Assembly (NCBI GenBank): GCA_031277045.1
Contig: JAISLX010000182.1
Coordinates: 1-5,175 of the forward strand
DNA: 5,175 nt
Source: Treponema sp.
GTDB lineage: Bacteria > Spirochaetota > Spirochaetia > Treponematales > Breznakiellaceae
Reading direction: 5' to 3'
Both the position numbers and the translations under genes were made by a program. Of this stretch, positions 1 to 4,966 are shown one piece after another; within the stretch, counting starts at the first letter, position 1, and each line of letters opens with the position of its first letter. The notes below the pieces were generated by a model. It was not told the origin of the DNA. It saw only the letters and a list, made by a program, of their open reading frames with translations, and did not search any database.

Positions 1-537
1 GCGCTGGCCGTGGTTGACGGCTTTTTGACGGCGCGGGCGGCCTACGAAAACGAGGACACCAGCAAAAACCGTCTGAAAAAGGACGAGGCGAAGGACGCGG
101 CCAAGAGCGGGATGCGGGACTTTGCCAATACCAGTATCCGCTTCAACAAGCGGATGACGGATGAGGATAAGCTGGTGTACGGGCTGCACCCGGCGGACAA
201 GACGGCTACTCCCGCAGGGGAGCCTGAAAGTTACCCGGAGGCGGAGGCGGATACGTCGGTTATCAGGCAGGTAACGATTAAATTTTGGGACAGCGCCACA
301 AAAAAGCGGGGGAAGCCCTACGGTATTCACGGCGCGGAAATCCGCTGGGCGCTGCTTGACCACGCGCCTGAGTTGGTGGGGGAATTGACCCATTCCGACT
401 TCGACACGGCAAGCCCCCTCACGCTGAAATTTGACGAGAGCGACCGGGGGAAGCGGGTGTATTTCTGCCTGCGCTGGGAATCGAACACGAACTTGAAGGG
501 GCCCTACGGGGAGATTTACTCGGCGGTTATTCCGTAA
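1..537 (+). CDS. Hypothetical protein with Fn3-like C-terminus, 5'-truncated by window edge
   Basis: The frame is open from base 1 to a TAA at 535-537, giving 178 visible residues. The GTG at 10 is only an internal candidate, so the true start is probably outside the window. Visible residues about 14-60 are charged and probably helical (many K, D, E, R). Residues about 65-84 form a Pro/Ala/Glu-rich linker. Residues about 86-178 alternate beta-like strands and contain EIRWALLD, a Gly-Lys turn followed by VYFCLRWESN (153-162), then GPYGEIYSAVIP at the end. That ending resembles the last strands of fibronectin type III domains (Y-x-x-R-W ... G-P-x-x-x-x-x-S). No catalytic motif, signal peptide or membrane segment is visible. 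I do not recognise the full protein; similar proteins of unknown role occur in gut Treponema and Bacteroidales, from general memory. It is certainly coding; the Fn3 assignment is an inference. Confidence 0.8.
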   Translation, partial: ALAVVDGFLTARAAYENEDTSKNRLKKDEAKDAAKSGMRDFANTSIRFNKRMTDEDKLVYGLHPADKTATPAGEPESYPEAEADTSVIRQVTIKFWDSATKKRGKPYGIHGAEIRWALLDHAPELVGELTHSDFDTASPLTLKFDESDRGKRVYFCLRWESNTNLKGPYGEIYSAVIP

Positions 538-602
538 GGGGCCGGTGTTGGCAGGGGAGGGCGGGCCGCCGGGCGGGCATACATGCCGCCGCGCCCGGCC
601 CC
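538..602 (+). terminator. GC-rich stem-loop just after the stop codon, possible terminator without a T-run
   Basis: Directly after the TAA, ggggccgg (538-545) pairs perfectly with ccggcccc (595-602). Inside it, gggcgggcat (571-580) pairs with the 583-596 segment with a two-base bulge. The combined structure should be very stable. The bases that follow (gtaattgcgc) contain no T-tract, so intrinsic termination is uncertain. It may instead be an mRNA 3' stabiliser or simply mark the end of the upstream transcript. Confidence 0.45.
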
Positions 603-613
603 GTAATTGCGCG

Positions 614-663
614 TAATAGAGTTGTTCAGAAACTTCGGTTTCTGAACAACAACCGCTTAAAAA
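614..663. repeat. Left 50-bp inverted repeat with UUCG hairpin
   Basis: The core is a perfect 13-bp stem: gttgttcagaaac (621-633) and gtttctgaacaac (638-650), closed by the loop ttcg with a C-G closing pair. This is the exceptionally stable C(UUCG)G tetraloop if transcribed. The outer flank taataga (614-620) and inner flank aaccgcttaaaaa (651-663) make the repeat asymmetric. That allows its orientation to be read, and the copy at 1418-1467 is in the opposite orientation. No T-tract follows on either strand, so a simple terminator role is not obvious. Confidence 0.85.
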
Positions 664-670
664 TAATTCG

Positions 671-712
671 ATACTTGAGTTTGTTCCAAACCCCGGCTGG
701 TTTTGGAGCAGC
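671..712. repeat. Imperfect hairpin repeat, TTCCAAA family, copy A
   Basis: Bases tgttccaaa (682-690) pair with tttggagca (702-710) through one G-U pair. Including the ATACT-tGAG lead-in at 671-679, this segment aligns with 3359-3400 over about 43 columns, with about seven mismatches and one single-base gap. It therefore belongs to the same dispersed repeat as the hairpin upstream of proB. It lies just before the ribosome binding site of the AT-rich gene, so it would be in that gene's 5' leader if transcription starts upstream. Confidence 0.7.
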
Positions 713-720
713 CTTACTCC

Positions 721-726
721 AGGGGT
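721..726 (+). promoter_or_regulatory. Ribosome binding site supporting a TTG start
   Basis: The purine-rich aggggt lies seven bases before the TTG at 734-736. It supports the non-ATG start of the AT-rich gene, which otherwise lacks an ATG near its signal-peptide-like N-terminus. Confidence 0.55.
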
Positions 727-733
727 AATTAAA

Positions 734-1327
734 TTGAAACACAGAACGGCATTGGTTTTGATATTGTGGTGTTTTATTTTAGAGAATGCATGTTCAACAT
801 TTCAGGCGGGTATTTATGTATTAACGCTTGACTATAACGGAAAAGAAGTATTAAGCAAAGAGGGCGAGGTAAAAAAACATTTGGAAGAAATTCTTGTATC
901 GCCTGAGAAATATACAATGTCTGCGTATACAAGACGCGCTTTGGCGGCGCATATAAAAAGAACGCCGCTTATTTTTCATAGTTTTTATGTTGTAACCAGA
1001 GACAGCAGACAGCAAACAACAGACGACGAACAGTTCTTTACATTGAGTTTCAGCGCAACGGAGAAAACATTTTATTCCGAAGGGTCCTGGGTAATAAATT
1101 CCGAAACGGACGTATCATCTTACAATGATTTTAGATACGGAAGCAACGAATGGGAGGTAAGAGAAATACCAATAGGCCGGGGAATAAATACGGAAAGAAC
1201 GATTAAGAATATTTTATATAAAATAGACAGTAATGTTACATATTATTACAATGACCATGCAAATGATAAAGCAAATAAAGAGAATTGCAACACGGCGTTA
1301 CAAAACACATTAACAGAGAACAGTTAA
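734..1327 (+). CDS. AT-rich gene for a small exported protein or lipoprotein of unknown function
   Basis: The gene encodes 197 residues from TTG to TAA (1325-1327). The N-terminus is a classic export signal: MKHR, then the hydrophobic run ALVLILWCFIL (6-16), then ENAC with Cys20. ENAC is a poor match to the standard lipobox, but spirochaetal lipoboxes are relaxed, so lipidation at Cys20 is possible; cleavage after FQA (23-25) by signal peptidase I is the alternative. The mature part is polar with beta-like stretches (LIFHSFYVVTRD, FFTLSFSATE), a tyrosine-rich region near 169-172 and an Asn-rich C-terminus. I recognise no family. GC is roughly 35-40% by eye, with A/T-ending codons, against about 60% or more next door, which suggests acquisition from elsewhere. 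It is the only gene between the two inverted repeats. Coding status is good from length, start signal and signal peptide; function is unknown. Confidence 0.75.
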   Translation: MKHRTALVLILWCFILENACSTFQAGIYVLTLDYNGKEVLSKEGEVKKHLEEILVSPEKYTMSAYTRRALAAHIKRTPLIFHSFYVVTRDSRQQTTDDEQFFTLSFSATEKTFYSEGSWVINSETDVSSYNDFRYGSNEWEVREIPIGRGINTERTIKNILYKIDSNVTYYYNDHANDKANKENCNTALQNTLTENS

Positions 1328-1417
1328 GGACATTGGACTTGTCCGGCGGCCCGGCTGGTTACAGGCCGGCTGTTTGCCGCGCTTCGCGCACAAATCCCCA
1401 AAACACGGATTTTACTG
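1328..1417. other. GC-rich stem-loops between the AT-rich gene and the right inverted repeat
   Basis: After the stop codon, ccggctg (1351-1357) pairs with cag-g-ccgg (1362-1369) with one bulged G and a gtta loop. A small cgcg/cgcg stem follows (1378-1381 with 1385-1388). A weaker stem, aaatcc (1392-1397) with ggattt (1407-1412), precedes tactgttttt and is the only terminator-like arrangement here for the + strand gene. Composition returns to GC-rich immediately after the gene. I see no open reading frame worth calling. Confidence 0.4.
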
Positions 1418-1467
1418 TTTTTAAGCGGCTGTTGTTCAGAAACCTCGGTTTCTGACCAGCCCTATTA
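1418..1467. repeat. Right 50-bp inverted repeat, opposite orientation to 614-663
   Basis: It contains the hairpin gttgttcagaaac (1431-1443), loop ctcg, and gtttctgaccagc (1448-1460); 12 of 13 positions still pair, one of them G-U. The inner flank tttttaagcgg (1418-1428) is the exact reverse complement of ccgcttaaaaa in the left copy, and the outer ctatta (1462-1467) complements taatag (614-619). Three of the seven differences from the left copy are in the loop. Confidence 0.8.
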
Positions 1468-1486
1468 AACGAATCCCATGAACAAG

Positions 1487-1532
1487 CCTCCGCGCGGCAA
1501 GCGGCGCGGGGGAGCAGACCGGAATTTGCTCC
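1487..1532. repeat. Two overlapping stem-loops downstream of proC
   Basis: Bases cctccgcgc (1487-1495) pair with gcgcggggg (1504-1512), with one G-T pair and an 8-base loop. ggagca (1511-1516) can also pair with tgctcc (1527-1532). These stems share bases 1511-1512 and lie 67-112 bp beyond the proC stop on its downstream side. They could terminate or stabilise the proBC transcript, but no T-tract follows on the minus strand. The bases between here and the proC stop (1533-1598) show nothing else convincing. Confidence 0.4.
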
Positions 1533-1598
1533 GTACAGCCGTTCAAAAAGAACCGCCTTGACCTCTGCTGCCTTTTACCCGCTTTTCTTGCGATTGTT

Positions 1599-2489
1599 TT
1601 ACGCGCTGGGCCCCAGTTCCACTGCCCGCCGCCAGGCAGCTTCCACCGCGTCCATCACGGCGCCCCGGAAACCGGCCCGTTCCAGGGCCGCCACTCCGGC
1701 AATCGTGGTGCCTGCCGGGGATGTAACCATATCTTTCAATTCTCCGGGGTGTCTGCCTGTCTCCTGTACCATCGCCGCCGCGCCCAGCACGGTCTGGGCG
1801 GCGTAACGCAGGGCTTTGTCCCGGGGTAGTCCGGCTTTCACGCCGCCGTCCGCCAGGGCTTCGATAAACATATACGCAAAGGCCGGGCCCGAACCGGACA
1901 GGCCCGTTACCGCGTCCAGGCAGGATTCCGCTACCCTGTCCACTATTCCCGCCGCGGAGAGAAACCCCTCCAGCTCTTCCAGGGCTGCCGCCGTAACTTC
2001 AGGCGATGCGGACAACGCTATCATCCCTCTGGAGATAAGGGCCGGCGTGTTGGGCATAAGGCGGACCACCGGGATTCCGGCGGCTCCGCGCCGCTGTAAC
2101 AGGGATTGAATGTTCCCAATGCTCCAGCCTGCCGCCATGGAGACCAGGGCCTTGACGCCGCCGTCCGGGACACGTTCCGGATTATTTTCCGCGCCGCTTT
2201 CTAAACTGTTTTCCGGACCGCCGCGCCGGGCGGCCAGAACCGGGGCTATTTCCTCCAGCGCCGCCGGCATTACCTGGGGTTTTACTGCCAGAAAAACATA
2301 CGCGCTCCGCCGGGCGGCTTCGGCGTTTGTATCCAGAACTTCCGCCCCCAGAGCCTTCGCTGTTTCCAGGGCTTTGTTATGATCGACATCGGTAAAAAAA
2401 ATCTGTTTCGCCCCTGCGCGGGCCGCCGCTCCCTTCATAAGAGCGCGGCCCATATTTCCGCTGCCAATGCAGGCGATTATGCCGGCCAT
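1599..2489 (-). CDS. proC: Pyrroline-5-carboxylate reductase (ProC)
   Basis: This enzyme catalyses the last step of proline synthesis, the NAD(P)H-dependent reduction of 1-pyrroline-5-carboxylate to L-proline, in the cytoplasm. The 296 residues show the Rossmann fingerprint IGSGNMG (8-14), LAVKPQ (67-72), MPNTPALISRG (145-155), the signature TGLSGSGPAFAY (195-206) and HPGELKDMVTSPAGTT (247-262), all in family order. Typical ProC is about 270 residues. The excess is a Gly/Glu/Asn-rich stretch at about 88-112 (RRGGPENSLESG and following) that I read as an inserted surface loop between LAVKPQ and the VSMAAG strand. The ATG at 2487-2489 shares one base with the proB stop (TAATG). AAGGAG on the minus strand (2498-2503) lies 8 bases before it, inside the end of proB. 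This points to translation coupled to proB. Confidence 0.97.
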   Translation of the reverse strand: MAGIIACIGSGNMGRALMKGAAARAGAKQIFFTDVDHNKALETAKALGAEVLDTNAEAARRSAYVFLAVKPQVMPAALEEIAPVLAARRGGPENSLESGAENNPERVPDGGVKALVSMAAGWSIGNIQSLLQRRGAAGIPVVRLMPNTPALISRGMIALSASPEVTAAALEELEGFLSAAGIVDRVAESCLDAVTGLSGSGPAFAYMFIEALADGGVKAGLPRDKALRYAAQTVLGAAAMVQETGRHPGELKDMVTSPAGTTIAGVAALERAGFRGAVMDAVEAAWRRAVELGPSA

Positions 2490-3292
2490 TACAGTTTCTC
2501 CTTAATCAAAAAGGCGGTGCCCTGCTGGGTTCCCGCCGCCAGGCAGTCCAGCGCCCGGGGTTTTCCGCCGTTTGTAACGATTGTTGGAATACCATAGTTT
2601 AAGGCCCGTTCCGCCGCCGCGATTTTGGTGGCAATTCCCCCCGTACCAAAATTATTGGCGCCGCCCAGCGCGATGCGTCCTTTCAATGCGGGAATATTTT
2701 CCACCTGGTCCACAAATTCCGCGTCCGGGTTATCTTTGGGATTCGCGGTGTAAAGTCCGTCAATATCACTAAACAGGACAAGCAGATCTGCGCTCCACAG
2801 AATTGCTGACTGGGCTGCCAGCGTATCGTTGTCGCCGATTTTAATTTCTTCTACCGAAACTGTGTCGTTCTCGTTGATAATGGGGATAATTCCTTCGTCC
2901 ACCAGCGTAAACAGCGTGTTGCGCATGTTCAGTGTCCGTATCGGATCGGCAAAATCGTCCTGTGTCAGAAGTATCTGCGCGATGTGGGCTCCATAAGTCC
3001 CAAACGCCTGCTTCCAGGCTTCCATCAATTCCACCTGGCCCACCGCGCACAGGGCCTGGCGGTAGTGAATGTCCCGCTTGCGGGCCCACTTGTCCATCGT
3101 GGAAAGTCCTGCCACCTGGGCGCCGGATGAAACCAGAACCACCTGCTTTCCCCGGCTAATCAACCCGGCCGCCTGTTCCGCAAACTCCGCGAGAAAGGGG
3201 GCGTTGATCCGGCCGTCTGAGTCGGCCAGGGTACTGGAGCCAAACTTAAACACAATTTTTCGGGATTCCGCAAACAGCCTGGGTATAATCAT
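2489..3292 (-). CDS. proB: Glutamate 5-kinase, short form without PUA domain (ProB)
   Basis: ProB phosphorylates L-glutamate with ATP to gamma-glutamyl phosphate, the first committed step of proline synthesis. The 267 residues cover the amino-acid-kinase domain only: KFGSSTL (16-22), VSSGAQVAG (54-62), QALCAVGQVELM (79-90), NENDTV (140-145), GDNDTLAAQ (153-161), SDIDGLYTANP (175-185) and GTGGIATK (216-223). Many ProB proteins, such as that of E. coli (about 367 residues), add a C-terminal PUA domain. Here the chain ends soon after the kinase fold, and short forms are known in other bacteria. The ATG at 3290-3292 is fixed: an in-frame stop lies 10 codons upstream with no other start between, and the conserved KIVFKFGSS begins at residue 12. 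I see no Shine-Dalgarno sequence; a TATACT box nearby suggests a leaderless message. It is co-transcribed with proC; proA, the next enzyme, is absent from the window. Confidence 0.97.
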   Translation of the reverse strand: MIIPRLFAESRKIVFKFGSSTLADSDGRINAPFLAEFAEQAAGLISRGKQVVLVSSGAQVAGLSTMDKWARKRDIHYRQALCAVGQVELMEAWKQAFGTYGAHIAQILLTQDDFADPIRTLNMRNTLFTLVDEGIIPIINENDTVSVEEIKIGDNDTLAAQSAILWSADLLVLFSDIDGLYTANPKDNPDAEFVDQVENIPALKGRIALGGANNFGTGGIATKIAAAERALNYGIPTIVTNGGKPRALDCLAAGTQQGTAFLIKEKL

Positions 3293-3301
3293 GCCGCGGC
3301 A

Positions 3302-3307
3302 AGTATA
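3302..3307 (-). promoter_or_regulatory. Candidate -10 box of proBC (TATACT)
   Basis: Read on the minus strand, TATACT lies 9 bases before the proB ATG. A start about 7 bases downstream of it would leave only about three bases of leader. No good -35 match is visible at normal spacing, so this is tentative. Confidence 0.35.
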
Positions 3308-3364
3308 GCATGACCGGCGTCAGCAAGTCGATCATATCTAACCGCGGCGAATTTGTGTATACTG

Positions 3365-3401
3365 AGCTTGTTCCAAAACCCGGTTAGTTTTGGAACAAGC
3401 T
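3365..3401. repeat. Perfect 15-bp hairpin, TTCCAAA family, copy B
   Basis: agcttgttccaaaac (3365-3379) pairs perfectly with gttttggaacaagct (3387-3401) around the 7-base loop ccggtta. Four T residues (3401-3404) end the right arm on the plus strand, but there is no upstream plus-strand gene to terminate. With its lead-in from 3359 it is homologous to 671-712. Confidence 0.85.
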
Positions 3402-3404
3402 TTT

Positions 3405-3434
3405 GGGAAACCCGGTCTAAAGCCTGGGTTTCCC
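3405..3434. repeat. 9-bp hairpin, GGGAAACCC arms
   Basis: gggaaaccc (3405-3413) pairs with gggtttccc (3426-3434) around a 12-base loop. It lies between the two TTCCAAA-type hairpins, three bases after the first one. Confidence 0.75.
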
Positions 3435-3450
3435 GCTAAAATCTAAGGAA

Positions 3451-3481
3451 GCTGTTCCAAAAACTGAAGGTTTGGAACAGC
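3451..3481. repeat. 11-bp hairpin, TTCCAAA family, copy C
   Basis: gctgttccaaa (3451-3461) pairs perfectly with tttggaacagc (3471-3481) around a 9-base loop. Its arms share TGTTCCAAA with the hairpin at 3365-3401, so arms could also pair across the two hairpins and enclose the 3405-3434 stem. Confidence 0.8.
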
Positions 3482-3579
3482 CTCAAAGGGCCATGTGGTT
3501 TGTAGCGGCGGCAGTTTCAGGATGCCGGCGGGGAAGTCTGATTTCGGGTACAATCTTTCCTCTTTTCCCCCTTTCCGGT

Positions 3580-3585
3580 TATACT
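3580..3585 (+). promoter_or_regulatory. Candidate -10 box (TATACT) for the YprB-like gene
   Basis: TATACT lies 97 bases before the ATG at 3683, and the inverted repeat at 3589-3619 begins 3 bases later. No clear -35 element is visible in the pyrimidine-rich DNA upstream, so the assignment is weak. Confidence 0.25.
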
Positions 3586-3588
3586 GAG

Positions 3589-3619
3589 GCGATTTCAAAG
3601 TGTCGGATTTTGAAATCGC
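3589..3619. repeat. Inverted repeat upstream of the YprB-like gene, hairpin or operator
   Basis: gcgatttcaaa (3589-3599) is perfectly complementary to tttgaaatcgc (3609-3619). One G-T and one T-A pair extend the stem inward to a gtcgg loop. It lies 63 bp before the YprB-like ATG. If the TATACT at 3580 is the -10 box, transcription would start inside the left arm, which would suit a repressor-binding site better than an RNA hairpin. It is unrelated in sequence to the TTCCAAA hairpins. Confidence 0.6.
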
Positions 3620-3682
3620 AACCTTAGACTTAAGGAAAAAACCAGGCTTTTTGGCCGGTTCTTCCAATTTCCGGGGGGCGGG

Positions 3683-4966
3683 ATGGGAACCAATCTGCGG
3701 GACCGGCTGCGGCGCATCCGGGAGGCCGGGCGGAATACCGGGCGGGGGACTGAACGGATTGCCGCTGAGAAAACTGCCGCCGGTGGCAGGGCGGGGCGGG
3801 GAACGGTGCTTTCGTGTCCTGAAACACGGGATCCTTTCTCTGTCCCCCTTGGTTCCGAATGGGACGCCGCGGGATTTAAGACGGCGCGGCGCGGCGTGTA
3901 TCCTGATGTGTCCCGGGCGTTCCCGCCGTTTCGGGCGCCGCCGGGGGACCTGCCCCTGCTCATCCCCGATCTTTTCCGCTATGCCGCCGGGGGACGCGGG
4001 CTGCCGGGACCGGAAGATCTGCTCTTCTTCGATCTGGAAACCACGGGGCTCTCAGGCGGCGCCGGGACGGTGGCGTTCCTGGCGGCCTTTGGCCGCTTTG
4101 TCCCGGCGGGAAGGGATGCCGGCGGGGCGGCGCGCTGCGGGACTGAATCCGGCGGGGAAGGAGGGGCCTTCCGGCTCCGGGTAACCCAGTACCTTCTTTT
4201 GGATTATCCCGGGGAGTACGATTTTCTCCGGGCCCTGCTTCCGGAATGGGGCGGCAGGGAGGGACGGCCTCCCCTTACCGTCACGTATAACGGGAAGTGT
4301 TTCGATTCCCCGATGATCAAAACCCGCTGTCTCATGAACGGTCTTGAACCGCCCCTTTTTTATCACGCCGACCTGCTTCATCCCTGCCGCCGGCTCTGGA
4401 AACGGGTCCTGCCCAACTGTTCCCAGGCCGCCGTTGAAACCCTGATCCCCGGCCTTGACCGGGATGGGGATACGCCGGGAGCGCTGGCGCCGGATATCTG
4501 GTTTTCCTTTCTCCGTTCCGGGGATGCTTCGGCCCTGCGGGGGGTCTGCGATCACAATGTGAAGGATGTTGCCGGTCTTGCCGCCATCTTCCTTGCCCTT
4601 GCGGCTATTGCGGATCGGCCCCTGGAGGCGGAAGACGCCTGGCGCTGCGATGCGGAACAGCTTGCCCTGTGCTGGCGGCGGGCCCTGGTGCCGGAGGCGG
4701 ATTGCGGCCCCCTGCTGCTGCGGCGGGCGGCGGAGCGGGGCTTCCCGCGGGCATGCCGGCAGTTGTCGATGGAGGCGGAATGGCAGCGCGGGGACTACGG
4801 GGAAGCCTTTGCCTGGGCGGAAAAGGGACTCGCGGCGGCGGGCCTTAGGGAAAGTCTCAGAAAGGACCTTGAGCGCCGCCGTGAGCGGCTTGCCGCCCGG
4901 CTGCGGGGCGGGACGCCGGCAGAAGCGCTGCTACATGAAAAGCCGGACCCCCAGGGTGAGGAGTAA
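3683..4966 (+). CDS. YprB-type RNase-H-like (DEDD exonuclease-fold) domain protein
   Basis: The gene encodes 427 residues. Residues about 111-305 match the YprB / RNase_H_2 domain: FFDLETTGLSGGAGTVAF (115-132) supplies the acidic pair D117 and E119; TYNGKCFDSP (201-210) supplies D208; FYHADLLHPCRRLWK (226-240) is a family-typical segment; DHNVKDVAGL (290-299) supplies the last acidic residue, D295. These would bind two metal ions for 3'-5' nuclease chemistry; the substrate of this family is not settled to my knowledge. A Gly/Ala-rich insert (about 142-162) interrupts the domain. The N-terminal 45 residues are Arg/Gly-rich and poorly conserved in style. Residues about 325-405 are helical, with a TPR/Sel1-like look (LLLRRAAERGFPRACRQLS). 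ATG 3683 is the first possible start: no ATG, GTG or TTG lies in frame back to the stop at 3611. It follows a G-rich stretch rather than a clear AGGAG. The cytoplasmic location is inferred from the lack of a signal peptide. Confidence 0.85.
   Translation: MGTNLRDRLRRIREAGRNTGRGTERIAAEKTAAGGRAGRGTVLSCPETRDPFSVPLGSEWDAAGFKTARRGVYPDVSRAFPPFRAPPGDLPLLIPDLFRYAAGGRGLPGPEDLLFFDLETTGLSGGAGTVAFLAAFGRFVPAGRDAGGAARCGTESGGEGGAFRLRVTQYLLLDYPGEYDFLRALLPEWGGREGRPPLTVTYNGKCFDSPMIKTRCLMNGLEPPLFYHADLLHPCRRLWKRVLPNCSQAAVETLIPGLDRDGDTPGALAPDIWFSFLRSGDASALRGVCDHNVKDVAGLAAIFLALAAIADRPLEAEDAWRCDAEQLALCWRRALVPEADCGPLLLRRAAERGFPRACRQLSMEAEWQRGDYGEAFAWAEKGLAAAGLRESLRKDLERRRERLAARLRGGTPAEALLHEKPDPQGEE

Larger units (their letters stand above)
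614..1467. mobile_element. Candidate inverted-repeat-bounded cassette carrying an AT-rich gene, no transposase
   Basis: Bases 614-663 and 1418-1467 are inverted copies of each other: 43 of 50 positions match by hand alignment, with no gaps. The outermost bases are taataga at the left and the complementary ctatta at the right; the inner ends are aaccgcttaaaaa and tttttaagcggct. They bracket 754 bp that include one AT-rich gene differing sharply in base composition from both flanks. There is no transposase or integrase, and I see no clear target-site duplication outside the repeats. The unit could be a non-autonomous, MITE-like element with a passenger gene. Alternatively, two members of a dispersed palindrome family may lie by chance in opposite orientation on either side of an unusual gene. 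Confidence 0.4.
3293..3682. other. 390-bp divergent intergenic region rich in hairpins
   Basis: This region separates the 5' ends of proB (minus) and the YprB-like gene (plus). It holds the probable proB promoter, four stem-loops (3365-3401, 3405-3434, 3451-3481, 3589-3619), two copies of TATACTGAG (3358-3366 and 3580-3588) and a C/T-rich stretch at about 3554-3579. I find no convincing small gene on either strand: the open frames crossing it lack a ribosome binding site and their translations look random. Confidence 0.6.

Noticed and set aside
614..1467. Integron gene cassette flanked by attC sites, as in Treponema chromosomal integrons
   Set aside because: The flanking repeats are in inverted rather than direct orientation, and their arms (GTTGTTC/GAACAAC) do not fit the GTTRRRY / RYYYAAC core pattern. 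No integrase is present.
538..1598. tRNA or other structured RNA gene in the left intergenic DNA
   Set aside because: No cloverleaf, GTTCRANNC-type T-loop or CCA end was seen; the structure present is explained by hairpin repeats and GC-rich stems.
1558..2597. Plus-strand open frames at 1558-1806, 1816-2109, 2110-2382 and 2379-2597
   Set aside because: They are antisense shadows of proC and proB. Their translations are Ala/Arg/Ser/Pro-rich with no domain, and they lack ribosome binding sites.
3284..3289. Plus-strand TATAAT as a promoter
   Set aside because: It coincides with the first codons of proB on the opposite strand and has no -35 partner or nearby plus-strand gene.
2581..3308. Open frames opposite or inside proB (2581-2772, 2841-3089, 2932-3159, 3069-3308)
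   Set aside because: proB is unambiguous from its conserved motifs; these are by-products of GC-rich coding DNA.
3365..3481. CRISPR-like array from the repeated TTCCAAA arms
   Set aside because: The repeats are short palindromes of different lengths with no regular spacer, and there are only two or three copies.
3443..4184. Open frames at 3443-3667 (-), 3595-3963 (-), 3600-4184 (+) and 3630-3827 (-)
   Set aside because: They overlap the YprB-like gene or the repeat region in other frames and read as low-complexity Arg/Gly/Pro sequence. The 3683-4966 frame carries all the nuclease motifs.
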